Of a stretch of DNA of 64,000 bases, positions 51,702-60,269 are shown in pieces. Position numbers and translations under genes: made by a program. The stretch lies in the NCBI RefSeq assembly GCF_002022275.1, contig NZ_MSDF01000020.1, positions 1-64,000 on the forward strand. The letters run 5' to 3'. The DNA is from Pseudomonas fluorescens (lineage in GTDB: Bacteria; Pseudomonadota; Gammaproteobacteria; Pseudomonadales; Pseudomonadaceae). Each line of letters opens with the position of its first letter. The first letter of the stretch is position 1. The notes under the pieces were generated by a model. It had not been told where the DNA came from. It saw only the letters and a program-made list of their open reading frames with translations, and did not search any database.

Positions 51702-52027
51702 TGCTCCTCGCGCTGCTGATGTGCTACGCCGGGTTTTGCGCACTGTGCCTGTCTACCGACCGTCATCATGGCGAGTTGCTGCACAGCAAACCCTCGCCGC
51801 GTCGGCGTTTGAGTTTACGGGTGGTGGGCTGGTTGTTGCTGACGCTGGCCATCTGGCCTGCCGTCGCCGCCGCGGGCTGGAGCCAGGGATTGGTGGAGTG
51901 GTGCGCTGTGCTGATGCTCAGCGCGCTGCTGTTGGTGTTGCTGTTGCCGTATCGGCCAAGGTTGGCCTTGATTTTGGCGGGCGTCGGCCTGGTCGCCAGC
52001 CCTGTTGCGGCCTTCGCCTTATCCTGA
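51701..52027 (+). CDS. DUF3325 family membrane protein
   Basis: 108-aa protein with about three hydrophobic helices; the segments YAGFCALCLSTDRHHGEL and RVVGWLLLTLAIWPAVAAAG are as I recall DUF3325. Usual partner of PepSY and DUF3649 genes in iron loci; function unknown. Its ATG shares one base with the previous stop (TGATG), with AGGAGG upstream. Confidence 0.78.
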   Translation: MLLALLMCYAGFCALCLSTDRHHGELLHSKPSPRRRLSLRVVGWLLLTLAIWPAVAAAGWSQGLVEWCAVLMLSALLLVLLLPYRPRLALILAGVGLVASPVAAFALS

Positions 52028-52034
52028 GCTTTTT

Positions 52035-52613
52035 ATGATGATCAGCACCCCACCGGAATCCCAGGACCGCCCGCACGCTGATGCGGCCGGCGGGCGTGCG
52101 CATTTCCTGCAGGTGTTTTTGTCCCAGCGTTCGCAGATGGAGGCGCTGGTCAGCCGTCGCGTGGGTTGCCGTGCCACGGCGGCTGACCTGGTACAGGACC
52201 TGTTCCTGCGCTTTTGGCGGCGGCCGCTGGTGCAGGTCGAAGAGCTGAGCACCTACTTGCTGCGTTGCGCCGGCAACATCGCCATCGACCATTTGCGCAG
52301 CGAAGGCGCGCGGGTGCGCAGCAGCGAAGGCTGGTTGCCGGAGCAGCAAGACAACCAAAGCTCGGAACCACAGGCGGCGCTCGAAGCAGGCAATGATTTG
52401 AGGCATGTCGAGGCGGCCTTGCGCAGCTTGCCGGCGCGCACTCGGCAGATTTTCCTGCTCAACCGCATTCACGGGCGCAAGTACGCCGAAATCGCCAAGG
52501 CCATGGGCCTGTCCCAAAGCGCCGTGGAAAAACATATGATGCGTGCCCTCGAAGCCTGCAAAGCCAGCCTTCGCGAGCCATCGCCCCCACGCACGCCAGG
52601 GAAAGCATCGTGA
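52035..52613 (+). CDS. ECF sigma factor, FecI-like
   Basis: 192-aa FecI-type sigma factor: region 2 (QMEALVSRRVGCRATAADLV, QDLFLRFWRRP) and region 4 (RQIFLLNRIHGRKYAEIAKA, MGLSQSAVEKHMMRAL). It is 7 bp after DUF3325 and overlaps the following fecR-like gene (GTGA). Two adjacent ATGs at the start; no strong ribosome binding site. Its cognate receptor is not adjacent. Confidence 0.9.
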   Translation: MMISTPPESQDRPHADAAGGRAHFLQVFLSQRSQMEALVSRRVGCRATAADLVQDLFLRFWRRPLVQVEELSTYLLRCAGNIAIDHLRSEGARVRSSEGWLPEQQDNQSSEPQAALEAGNDLRHVEAALRSLPARTRQIFLLNRIHGRKYAEIAKAMGLSQSAVEKHMMRALEACKASLREPSPPRTPGKAS

Positions 52614-53587
52614 ACGTCACCCCAACCCCCGCCCAGGAACAGGCCGCACTCGGCTGGTTGAGCCTGCTGCACGACAGTCCCAGCAGTGGTGATCAGGCCA
52701 GGTTCAGCCATTGGCTACGGGCAGACCCTGCGCACGTCGAGGCTTATTCCCAGGCGCAGGTGTTGTGGGAATTGAGCGAAGTACCGGCGCGCACATTGGC
52801 GGATGAAGAGGCGTTGGCCTTGCAGGGTTACCTCAACGCGATGAACACCTCGAAGCGCTCGCGGAGGGGGCGTTGGTCCAGCGCTTTGGCCGTGGCGGCG
52901 TGCTTGCTGGTGATGGTGTCGATGGGCGCGGGTTGGCAACCGTCGCGATGGGTTGATGATTTTGGCGCCGATTACGTGACCGCGCCGGGCGAGATAAAAA
53001 CTGTCACCCTGGCTGATCAATCCCACGTCACTCTGGATGCCGACAGCGCCATCGACGTGGATTTCAGCCGTGGCGAACGGCACATCCGCTTGCGTCGCGG
53101 CGCAGGCTTTTTCAGCGTGACCCACACCGGTCAGCCCTTCGTGGTGGAGGCGGGCAGCGGTGAAGCGCGCGTGCTGGGCACTCAGTTCGAGGTGCGCCTG
53201 CAACCGGCGGGTGCTCAAGTGACTGTGTTGTCTGGTCGGGTCGGCGTGACGCCGTCCGACATAGGCCAACAGCAAATTCTGACGGCAGGCCAGCAAGTGG
53301 CCTATGCCGAAGGCGTGGCCGACACCCTGCACCCGGTCGACAGCGAATCACGTTTGGCTTGGCGCGACGGCTGGCTCAATTACTACAAGGCGCCGCTGGC
53401 GGATGTGGTCAAGGATCTGGGTCGTTACTACCCTGGCCGAATCTTCGTGCTGAACGACGAGATGGGCGCCAAGCGCGTCAGTGGCAGCTTTCCGAGCAAA
53501 GACCCGCAGGCGGTGTTGAATGCCTTGCAAGCCGTGCTCGGTTTTGAACAGCACAGCGTGCTTGGCCGGGTGATTGTGTTGCGTTAG
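52610..53587 (+). CDS. FecR-type anti-sigma / signal transducer (second copy)
   Basis: 325-aa protein with a cytoplasmic part (GWLSLLHDSPSSGDQARFSH, WLRADPAHVEAYSQAQVLWE), one membrane segment (ALAVAACLLVMVSMGAGW), a FecR domain (PGEIKTVTLADQSHVTLDAD; GSGEARVLGTQFEV) and a C-terminal STN-interacting part (YKAPLADVVKDLGRYYPG). It starts with GTG overlapping the sigma gene stop. A REP pair, not a receptor gene, follows. Confidence 0.9.
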   Translation: MNVTPTPAQEQAALGWLSLLHDSPSSGDQARFSHWLRADPAHVEAYSQAQVLWELSEVPARTLADEEALALQGYLNAMNTSKRSRRGRWSSALAVAACLLVMVSMGAGWQPSRWVDDFGADYVTAPGEIKTVTLADQSHVTLDADSAIDVDFSRGERHIRLRRGAGFFSVTHTGQPFVVEAGSGEARVLGTQFEVRLQPAGAQVTVLSGRVGVTPSDIGQQQILTAGQQVAYAEGVADTLHPVDSESRLAWRDGWLNYYKAPLADVVKDLGRYYPGRIFVLNDEMGAKRVSGSFPSKDPQAVLNALQAVLGFEQHSVLGRVIVLR

Positions 53588-53598
53588 GAGTGCTGAAT

Positions 53599-53684
53599 GT
53601 GGGAGCTGGCTTGCCTGCGATAGCATCACTGCGGTATGTCTGACACACAGAGGTGTCAGCATCGCAGGCAAGCCAGCTCCCACA
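53599..53684. repeat. REP pair, class A
   Basis: Inverted GTGGGAGCTGGCTTGCCTGC arms around a 40-bp spacer that itself contains TGTCTGACA and GGTGTCA, between the second fecR-like gene and the glutaredoxin gene. Confidence 0.85.
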
Positions 53685-53709
53685 CAAGCCCGATTCCACA
53701 AGGTTTGGG

Positions 53710-54060
53710 TTACTTCAGGGCGGCCATGATCGCATCGGGGTTGTAGTCGCGGATCAACGTGCCGTTCACGTCCACAAACGGAATCCCGCCGCCGCCCAGC
53801 GCCTCATACGCCTTGCGCGCCTGGGCGTCCTTCTCGATATCCAGCGCCTGGTACGGAATACCTTTCTGGTCCAAAAAACGGCGGATCTGCTTGCAGTAGC
53901 CGCACCACTCGGTGGAGTAAAGCGTCACGCGCGCCGAAGCGCGCACCTGCTCTGAAACCACCTGCGAAGGGTTGAACAGCCGCTCGATCTTGCCCCAGTT
54001 CTGGAAAACCACCACGACCAGTAACACCAGCAGAACTTTCTTGAGGACGCCGCCGAGCAT
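53710..54060 (-). CDS. Membrane-anchored glutaredoxin-like protein
   Basis: 116-aa protein: an N-terminal membrane anchor (VLLVLLVVVVFQNW), then a glutaredoxin fold with the redox site EWCGYCKQ and the cis-Pro/GSH region GGGGIPFVDVNG. Orientation of the catalytic domain, cytoplasmic or periplasmic, is not evident. It shares one base with the yejK stop (TGATG), so the two are co-translated. Confidence 0.85.
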   Translation of the reverse strand: MLGGVLKKVLLVLLVVVVFQNWGKIERLFNPSQVVSEQVRASARVTLYSTEWCGYCKQIRRFLDQKGIPYQALDIEKDAQARKAYEALGGGGIPFVDVNGTLIRDYNPDAIMAALK

Positions 54061-55064
54061 CAGTTACGGCGCTTGAGCTGGTCGGTCAGTTGAGTCGGCA
54101 GGCCCTTGATGATCAAGGTGCCGGCAGCTTCGTCGTACTCGATCTTGTCGCCCAGCAGGTGCGCTTCAAAGCTGATCGACAGGCCTTCGGCGCGGCCGGT
54201 GAAGCGGCGGAACTGGTTGAGGGTGCGTTTATCCGCCGGGATTTCAGGCGACAGGCCGTAGTCCTTGTTGCGGATATGGTCGTAGAACGCTTTTGGTCGA
54301 TCTTCATCGATTAACCCCGAGAGTTCTTCCAGGCCCATCGGCTCGCCGAGCTTGGCCTGGCTGCTGGCGTAGTCCACCAGGGTTTTGGTTTTTTCGCGGG
54401 CGGATTCGTCCGGCAGGTCTTCGCTTTCCACGAAGTCGCTGAACGCCTTGAGCAGGGTGCGAGTTTCGCCCGGGCCGTCGACGCCTTCCTGGCAGCCGAT
54501 AAAGTCGCGGAAGTATTCCGAGACCTTCTTGCCATTCTTGCCTTTGATAAACGAAATGTACTGCTTGGACTGCTTGTTGTTCTGCCACTCGGAGATATTG
54601 ACCCGCGCGGCCAGGTGCAATTGGCCCAGGTCCAGGTGGCGCGATGGGGTCACGTCCAGCTCGTCGGTCACCGCCACGCCTTCGCTGTGGTGCAGCAGGG
54701 CGATGGCCAGGTAATCGGTCATGCCTTGCTGGTAGTGGGCAAACAGCACGTGGCCGCCGGTGGAGAGGTTGGATTCTTCCATCAGCTTCTGCAGATGTTC
54801 CACCGCAGTGCGGCTGAAGGTGGTGAAGTCCTGGCCGCCGTCGAAATACTCCTTCAACCAGCCGCTGAACGGGTGCGCGCCGGACTCGGCATGGAAGAAA
54901 CCCCAGGCCTTGCCCTGTTTAGCGTTATAGCTCTCGTTGAGGTCGGCAAGCATGTTCTCGATGGCGGCGGATTCGGACAGCTCCGAGTCGCGGGCGTGGA
55001 GAACTGCAGGGGTGCCGTCGGGTTTTTTGTCGATCAGGTGGACGATGCAATGACGGATCGGCAT
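54060..55064 (-). CDS. ndpA: Nucleoid-associated protein YejK/NdpA
   Basis: 334-aa nucleoid protein of the 37-kDa NdpA/YejK family: PIRHCIVHLIDKKPDGTP at the N-terminus, KQGKAWGFFHAESGAHPFSG, LLHHSEGVAVTDELDVTPSR and RVNISEWQNNKQSKQYISF. The start at MPIRHC is the family start; the longer frame adds a Pro-rich tail without support. It binds the nucleoid, function not well defined. Operon with the glutaredoxin gene. Confidence 0.92.
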   Translation of the reverse strand: MPIRHCIVHLIDKKPDGTPAVLHARDSELSESAAIENMLADLNESYNAKQGKAWGFFHAESGAHPFSGWLKEYFDGGQDFTTFSRTAVEHLQKLMEESNLSTGGHVLFAHYQQGMTDYLAIALLHHSEGVAVTDELDVTPSRHLDLGQLHLAARVNISEWQNNKQSKQYISFIKGKNGKKVSEYFRDFIGCQEGVDGPGETRTLLKAFSDFVESEDLPDESAREKTKTLVDYASSQAKLGEPMGLEELSGLIDEDRPKAFYDHIRNKDYGLSPEIPADKRTLNQFRRFTGRAEGLSISFEAHLLGDKIEYDEAAGTLIIKGLPTQLTDQLKRRN

Positions 55065-55460
55065 AGGCTTCTCGGCTGGTTGAAGGGGAGCGGTTGGCCT
55101 CCCCGAAAAGTCGCCCAGTGTACCGCACCCGTTGGCCAAGACACGCCTGGAAGGGTGTTTTGGGCGACCTCCGACGGCCTATATGCCTTTTTTTCACGGT
55201 TTAGAGCGATAAAGCTGACCAAATGGCTAGGTAGAAGCGGATATTTCCCCGTCTCTGTGCTAGTTTTGCCCCGTCTTACGCCAAGTCTCGGCGTTAAGCG
55301 TGCATTCAGCATCTGTCAGGTCGAACCAATCCCCGATTCAAGTATCTATAACCCCGATCTCCGTGGTTATAGCCGGGGGTGCCAGGCCATGATGGTCGGG
55401 CTCGACGGCTGACACTGCACTCTGCAATCCATATGAATTTGATAGGGAAGGAACACCACA
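55065..55460. other. yejK-HU divergent intergenic region
   Basis: A 396-bp gap without a credible gene. It contains an inverted repeat CTATAACC-N11-GGTTATAG (55346-55372), 89 bp before the HU start, within the probable promoter or leader. GGAAGGAACACC before the HU ATG is a strong ribosome binding site. Confidence 0.55.
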
Positions 55461-55742
55461 ATGGCTATTACTAAAGACCAACTGATCGCTGACCTGGCTG
55501 AAGCAGTAGACGCACCGAAGACCACCGTGCGCGCTCTGCTGGACCAACTGAGCCAGATCGTTGCTGATCAGCTGGAAAACGGCGGCGAAATCACTCTGCC
55601 AGGCGTTGGCAAACTGAAAGTGACCGAGCGTCCTGCCCGTACTGGCCGTAACCCTTCGACTGGCGCTGCCATCGAAATCGCTGCCAAGAAAGTTATCAAG
55701 CTGGTTGTGGCCAAAGGCCTGACCGACGCTGTTAACAAGTAA
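55461..55742 (+). CDS. HU-family DNA-binding protein
   Basis: 93-aa histone-like protein that bends DNA non-specifically. HU hallmarks: AITKDQLIADLAEAV helix start, LENGGEITLPGVGKLKV beta saddle and the arm RPARTGRNPSTGAAIEI with the intercalating Pro. Pseudomonas has several HU paralogs; this one carries the AITKDQL N-terminus rather than the MNKSELI type of HupB. Monocistronic, highly expressed by codon use, with a strong terminator. Confidence 0.93.
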   Translation: MAITKDQLIADLAEAVDAPKTTVRALLDQLSQIVADQLENGGEITLPGVGKLKVTERPARTGRNPSTGAAIEIAAKKVIKLVVAKGLTDAVNK

Positions 55743-55751
55743 GACGCAGCA

Positions 55752-55791
55752 AAAAAAACCGTGCCTCGGAGCGATCCGGGCACGGTTTTTT
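55752..55791 (+). terminator. Terminator of the HU gene
   Basis: CCGTGCC (55759-55765) pairs with GGCACGG (55779-55785), extended inward by CGGA/TCCG and outward by A-run/T-run pairing; TTTTTT follows. Confidence 0.92.
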
Positions 55792-55808
55792 GTTGCCTGC
55801 GATTTGAA

Positions 55809-55920
55809 CTGTGGCGAGGGAGCTTGCTGTGGCGAGGGAGCTTGCTCCCGTTCGACAGCGAAGCTGGAGCCGGCTTTTGGGGCCGCTACGCAGCCCAGCG
55901 GGAGCAAGCTCCCTCGCCAC
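55809..55920. repeat. REP pair, class D, with 18-bp left-end duplication
   Basis: Arms GTGGCGAGGGAGCTTGCTCC and its complement, ending CTCCCTCGCCAC. The left 18 bp occur twice in tandem (55809-55826 and 55827-55844, identical). Same class as the inner element at 57040-57130. Confidence 0.8.
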
Positions 55921-55936
55921 AAAAGCTCGCTCCAGA

Positions 55937-56956
55937 TTAGTCGCGAACCCAGCGCTGGCGCCAGATCTGCTGTTCGTTCTTGGTCTGGAACGTCCAGGCG
56001 ACAAAACGGCTTTGCTTCTGCCCCTGGGACATCTCCACCACCTGGCTTTCCAGCACGCCGGCTTTTTTCAGGGCTGTCTCAATCGCGGGCAGGTTCGACG
56101 CTTTTGACACCAGGGTGCTGAACCACAACACCTTGTGGGCAAAATGCGCGCTCTCGGCGATCAACTGCGTTACAAACCGCGCTTCGCCGCCTTCGCACCA
56201 CAATTCGGCCGATTGGCCACCGAAGTTCAGCACCGGCAACTTGCGTTTCGGGTCTGCCCGGCCCAAGGCCCGCCACTTGCGCTCGCTGCCCTTGGTGGCT
56301 TCGTCCATGGACGCGTGGAACGGCGGGTTGCACATGGTCAGGTCAAAACGCTCACCCGGCTCCAGCAAGCTCAGCAAGATCTGCTTGGGGTTGGTTTGCT
56401 GGCGCAGTTGAATGACCTTGCTCAGGTCGTTGGACTGCACGATGGCCTTGGCGGCGGCCACGGCGATCGGGTCGACCTCCGAGCCGAGGAAGTTCCAGCG
56501 GTACTCCATATAGCCAATCAGCGGGTAGACGCAGTTGGCGCCCATGCCGATGTCCAGCACCTTGACGATCGAGCCACGCGGGATCTTGCCGTCGTTGGTA
56601 CTGGCCAGCAGGTCGGCGAGGAAGTGTACGTAGTCCGCGCGCCCCGGCACTGGCGGGCACAGGTAGTCCGCCGGAATGTCCCAATGCTGGATGCCATAGA
56701 ACGACTTGAGCAACGCCCGGTTGAATACCCGCACCGCATCGGGGCTGGCGAAGTCGATGCTTTCCTTGCCATAAGGGTTGATGATCACGAATTTCGCCAG
56801 TTCCGGCGTGGTCTTGATCAGCGCCGGGAAGTCGTAACGGCCCGTGTGACGGTTGCGCGGGTGCAGGGTAGCTTCCTTGCGCGGCACCACGGGCTTGGCC
56901 GGGGTGGCGGTTTTAGGCTTCTTGCGCGGAGGTTTTGGCGTGCTGGGGGCGGTCAT
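55937..56956 (-). CDS. rlmF: 23S rRNA m6A1618 methyltransferase RlmF
   Basis: SAM-dependent methyltransferase that modifies A1618 of 23S rRNA. The 339-aa protein has a basic Pro/Lys-rich N-terminal 25 residues, the family segment LHPRNRHTGRYDFPALIKTT, SAM-binding VLDIGMGANCVYPLIG and the catalytic NPPFHAS of N6-adenine methylases. Monocistronic. Confidence 0.93.
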   Translation of the reverse strand: MTAPSTPKPPRKKPKTATPAKPVVPRKEATLHPRNRHTGRYDFPALIKTTPELAKFVIINPYGKESIDFASPDAVRVFNRALLKSFYGIQHWDIPADYLCPPVPGRADYVHFLADLLASTNDGKIPRGSIVKVLDIGMGANCVYPLIGYMEYRWNFLGSEVDPIAVAAAKAIVQSNDLSKVIQLRQQTNPKQILLSLLEPGERFDLTMCNPPFHASMDEATKGSERKWRALGRADPKRKLPVLNFGGQSAELWCEGGEARFVTQLIAESAHFAHKVLWFSTLVSKASNLPAIETALKKAGVLESQVVEMSQGQKQSRFVAWTFQTKNEQQIWRQRWVRD

Positions 56957-57020
56957 GATGATTCTGGTGTTGGCTCAAAGTGGTGGGCATTGTCACACAT
57001 CCTGAGCACAACTCGCTTAA

Positions 57021-57149
57021 ATGTGGGAGCTGGCTGGTTGTGGCGAGGGAGCTTGCTCCCGCTGGAGTGCGCAGCGCTCCTGTTTTTTGGGGCCGCTGCG
57101 CAGCCCAGCGGGAGCAAGCTCCCTCGCCACAAAAGCCCAGCTCCCACAT
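57021..57149. repeat. Nested REP: class D element inside class A ends
   Basis: Outer ends ATGTGGGAGCTGG and CCAGCTCCCACAT (class A) enclose a complete class D pair (57040-57130, GTGGCGAGGGAGCTTGCTCC arms). It is between rlmF and valS. Confidence 0.8.
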
Positions 57150-57166
57150 TGATCGGGTTTTCACGG

Positions 57167-57195
57167 CCAAAAAAAGAGACCCGAAGGTCTCTTTT
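57167..57195 (-). terminator. Terminator of valS
   Basis: AGAGACC (57175-57181) pairs with GGTCTCT (57186-57192) around CGAA; reading leftward a T run follows (A run at 57169-57175 on the plus strand), just after the valS stop. Confidence 0.88.
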
Positions 57196-57211
57196 CTACA
57201 CAGATTGCAGC

Positions 57212-60058
57212 TTAGAGGCTGGAAATCCGCGCATGTTGCTCCGCCAGCTTGCCCAGGGCCTGTTCGGCCTCGGCCAGTTTGGCGCGTTCCTTGTCGATCA
57301 CTTCAGCCGGCGCCTTGTCGACGAAGGCGGCGTTGGACAACTTGCCGCCCACGCGCTGCACTTCGCCTTGCAGGCGGGCAATTTCCTTGTCGAGGCGGGC
57401 CAGTTCAGCGCCCTTGTCGATCAGGCCAGCCATCGGCACCAGCACTTCCATTTCGCCCACCAGCGCGGTCGCCGACAGCGGCGCATCTGCGCCAGCGGCC
57501 AGCACGGTGATGGACTCCAGCTTCGCCAGCTTCTTGAGCAGCGCATCGTTCTCGGTGAGACGACGCTGATCTTCGGCGCTGGCGTTCTTCACGAACACCG
57601 CCAACGGCTTGCCTGGCCCGATGTTCATCTCGGCACGGATGTTACGTGTGCCCATCATCAGGGTTTTGAGCCATTCGATATCGCTTTCGGCGGCCTCATC
57701 AATGCGCGTTTCGTTGGCCACTGGCCAAGGTTGCAGCATGATGGTCTTGCCTTCGATACCGGCCAGCGGCGCCAGGCGCTGCCAGATTTCTTCCGTGATG
57801 AACGGCATGAACGGATGCGCCAGGCGCAACGCCACTTCCAATACGCGCACCAGCGTGCGACGGGTGCCGCGCTGGCGTTCGATCGGCGAGTTTTCGTCCC
57901 ACAGCACAGGCTTGGACAGTTCCAGGTACCAGTCGCAGTACTGGTTCCAGATGAACTCGTACAAGGCTTGTGCGGCCAGGTCGAAACGGAACTGGTCGAG
58001 TTGGCGGGTCACTTCAGCTTCAGTGCGCTGCAGCTGCGAGATGATCCAGCGGTCAGCCAGGCTCAGCTCGTAGGCTTCGCCGTTCTGGCCGCAGTCTTCG
58101 CCTTTGTCGAGCACGTAGCGCGCGGCGTTCCAGATTTTGTTGCAGAAGTTGCGATAGCCTTCGACGCGGCCCATGTCGAACTTGATGTCGCGACCGGTAG
58201 ATGCCAGCGAACAGAAGGTGAAACGCAGGGCGTCGGTGCCGTAGCTGGCGATGCCGTCGGCGAACTCGTCGCGGGTCTGCTTCTCGATCTTCTTGGCCAG
58301 TTTCGGCTGCATCAGGCCCGAGGTGCGTTTCTGCACCAGGGTTTCCAGGTCGATGCCGTCGATAATGTCCAGCGGGTCCAGGACGTTGCCTTTGGACTTG
58401 GACATCTTCTGGCCCTGGCCATCGCGCACCAGGCCGTGCACGTACACGGTCTTGAACGGCACTTGCGGCGTGCCGTCTTCGTTCTTCACCAAGTGCATGG
58501 TGAGCATGATCATCCGGGCAACCCAGAAGAAAATGATGTCGAAGCCGGTCACCAGCACGTCGGTGGAGTGGAATTTCTTCAGGAATTCGGTCTGTTGCGG
58601 CCAGCCGAGTGTGGAGAATGTCCACAGGCCCGAGCTGAACCAGGTGTCCAGTACGTCGTTGTCCTGTTGCAGCGCCACGTCCGGGCCGAGGTTGTGCTTG
58701 GCACGCACTTCGGCTTCGTCGCGGCCTACGTAGACCTTGCCCGACTCGTCGTACCAGGCCGGAATGCGGTGGCCCCACCACAGTTGACGGCTGATGCACC
58801 AGTCCTGGATGTCACGCATCCACGAGAAGTACATGTTTTCGTACTGTTTTGGCACGAACGCGATGCGGCCATCTTCCACGGCGGCAATCGCAGGCTCGGC
58901 CAGCGGCTTGGTGGACACGTACCATTGGTCGGTCAGCCAAGGCTCGATGATGGTGCCGGAACGGTCGCCCTTCGGCACTTTCAGGCCGTGATCGTCAACG
59001 CTCACCAACAAACCGGCAGCGTCGAAGGCGGCAACGATCTGCTTGCGCGCTTCAAAACGGTCGAGGCCGGCGAACTCAGCCGGGATCTTGCCGTCGATGC
59101 TCTCGTTCAGCGTGCCATCCAGGTTAAACACCTGGCAGGCTGGCAGCACGGCGGCGTTTTTGTCGAAGATGTTCAGCAGCGGCAGGTTGTGACGTTTGCC
59201 GACTTCATAGTCGTTGAAATCGTGAGCCGGGGTGATTTTCACGCAGCCGGTGCCGAATTCAGGGTCGCAGTAGTCGTCCGCGATAATCGGGATGCGACGG
59301 CCGACCAAAGGCAGTTCGACGAATTTGCCGATCAATGCCTTGTAGCGCTCGTCTTCCGGGTTTACGGCCACGGCGGCGTCGCCGAGCATGGTTTCCGGAC
59401 GGGTGGTGGCGACGATCAGGTAGTCGTTGCCTTCAGCGGTCTTGGCGCCGTCGGCCAGCGGGTACTTGAGGTTCCACAGGAAGCCTTTCTCGTCGTGGTT
59501 TTCCACTTCAAGGTCGGAAATCGCCGTGTGCAGTTTGGTGTCCCAATTGACCAGGCGCTTGCCGCGGTAGATCAAGCCGTCTTCGTGCAGGCGCACAAAC
59601 GCTTCTTTTACGGCTTCGGACAGGCCGTCGTCCATGGTGAAGCGCTCGCGGCTCCAGTCGACGGACGAACCCAGGCGACGGATCTGACGGCTGATATTGC
59701 CGCCGGACTGGTCTTTCCATTCCCAGATCTTTTCCAGGAATTTTTCGCGACCGAGGTCGTGCCGGTTCTGGCCGGTGGCTTCCAGCTGGCGTTCCACCAG
59801 CATCTGGGTGGCGATACCGGCGTGGTCGGTGCCCGGTTGCCACAGGGTGTTGCGGCCCTGCATGCGGCGGAAACGGATCAACGCATCCATGATTGCATTG
59901 TTGAAGCCATGGCCCATGTGCAGGCTGCCAGTGACGTTCGGTGGCGGAATCATGATGGTGTAGGCATCGCCCGCGCCTTGCGGGGCGAAATAATTCTCGG
60001 ATTCCCAGGTCTGGTACCAGGAAGTTTCGATAGCGTGCGGCTGGTAGGTCTTATCCAT
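57212..60058 (-). CDS. valS: Valyl-tRNA synthetase
   Basis: Class I aminoacyl-tRNA synthetase charging tRNA-Val, 948 aa. HIGH motif in PPPNVTGSLHMGHGFN, KMSKS motif in KMSKSKGNVLDP, editing domain with TTRPETMLGDAAVAVNP, and the C-terminal coiled-coil arm (ELARLDKEIARLQGEVQRVG). Start at MDKTYQPH matches the family; an ATG eight codons upstream adds an Arg/Pro-rich tail. Near holC, as in E. coli, but with one small gene between. Confidence 0.96.
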   Translation of the reverse strand: MDKTYQPHAIETSWYQTWESENYFAPQGAGDAYTIMIPPPNVTGSLHMGHGFNNAIMDALIRFRRMQGRNTLWQPGTDHAGIATQMLVERQLEATGQNRHDLGREKFLEKIWEWKDQSGGNISRQIRRLGSSVDWSRERFTMDDGLSEAVKEAFVRLHEDGLIYRGKRLVNWDTKLHTAISDLEVENHDEKGFLWNLKYPLADGAKTAEGNDYLIVATTRPETMLGDAAVAVNPEDERYKALIGKFVELPLVGRRIPIIADDYCDPEFGTGCVKITPAHDFNDYEVGKRHNLPLLNIFDKNAAVLPACQVFNLDGTLNESIDGKIPAEFAGLDRFEARKQIVAAFDAAGLLVSVDDHGLKVPKGDRSGTIIEPWLTDQWYVSTKPLAEPAIAAVEDGRIAFVPKQYENMYFSWMRDIQDWCISRQLWWGHRIPAWYDESGKVYVGRDEAEVRAKHNLGPDVALQQDNDVLDTWFSSGLWTFSTLGWPQQTEFLKKFHSTDVLVTGFDIIFFWVARMIMLTMHLVKNEDGTPQVPFKTVYVHGLVRDGQGQKMSKSKGNVLDPLDIIDGIDLETLVQKRTSGLMQPKLAKKIEKQTRDEFADGIASYGTDALRFTFCSLASTGRDIKFDMGRVEGYRNFCNKIWNAARYVLDKGEDCGQNGEAYELSLADRWIISQLQRTEAEVTRQLDQFRFDLAAQALYEFIWNQYCDWYLELSKPVLWDENSPIERQRGTRRTLVRVLEVALRLAHPFMPFITEEIWQRLAPLAGIEGKTIMLQPWPVANETRIDEAAESDIEWLKTLMMGTRNIRAEMNIGPGKPLAVFVKNASAEDQRRLTENDALLKKLAKLESITVLAAGADAPLSATALVGEMEVLVPMAGLIDKGAELARLDKEIARLQGEVQRVGGKLSNAAFVDKAPAEVIDKERAKLAEAEQALGKLAEQHARISSL

Positions 60059-60161
60059 GCGCGGCGGGACCCTAGTTGGCATTTATTCAGGAAAGCCGAC
60101 AAGTATAACGGGGGATAAGGCGCAGGGCGAGTTGAAGACGGGCTAAGGCTGACGCAAAACG

Positions 60162-60252
60162 ATGTGGGAGCTGGCTTGCCTGCGATGGCGGTTTTCAAGT
60201 CAGCATCTTCTGCAACTGGTACACCGCTATCGCAGGCAAGCCAGCTCCCACA
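60162..60252. repeat. REP pair, class A
   Basis: Inverted GTGGGAGCTGGCTTGCCTGC arms with about 45 bp between, located between valS and the 127-aa gene, on the path of the presumed holC-valS transcript. Confidence 0.85.
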
Positions 60253-60269
60253 GGGGATTTTGGCAAGGC

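Noticed and set aside
56135..60118. A 1327-codon plus-strand open frame through rlmF and valS
   Set aside because: It is antisense to two clearly recognisable genes; its composition (Val/Gln/His/Arg-rich, no domains) is that of a GC-rich shadow frame.
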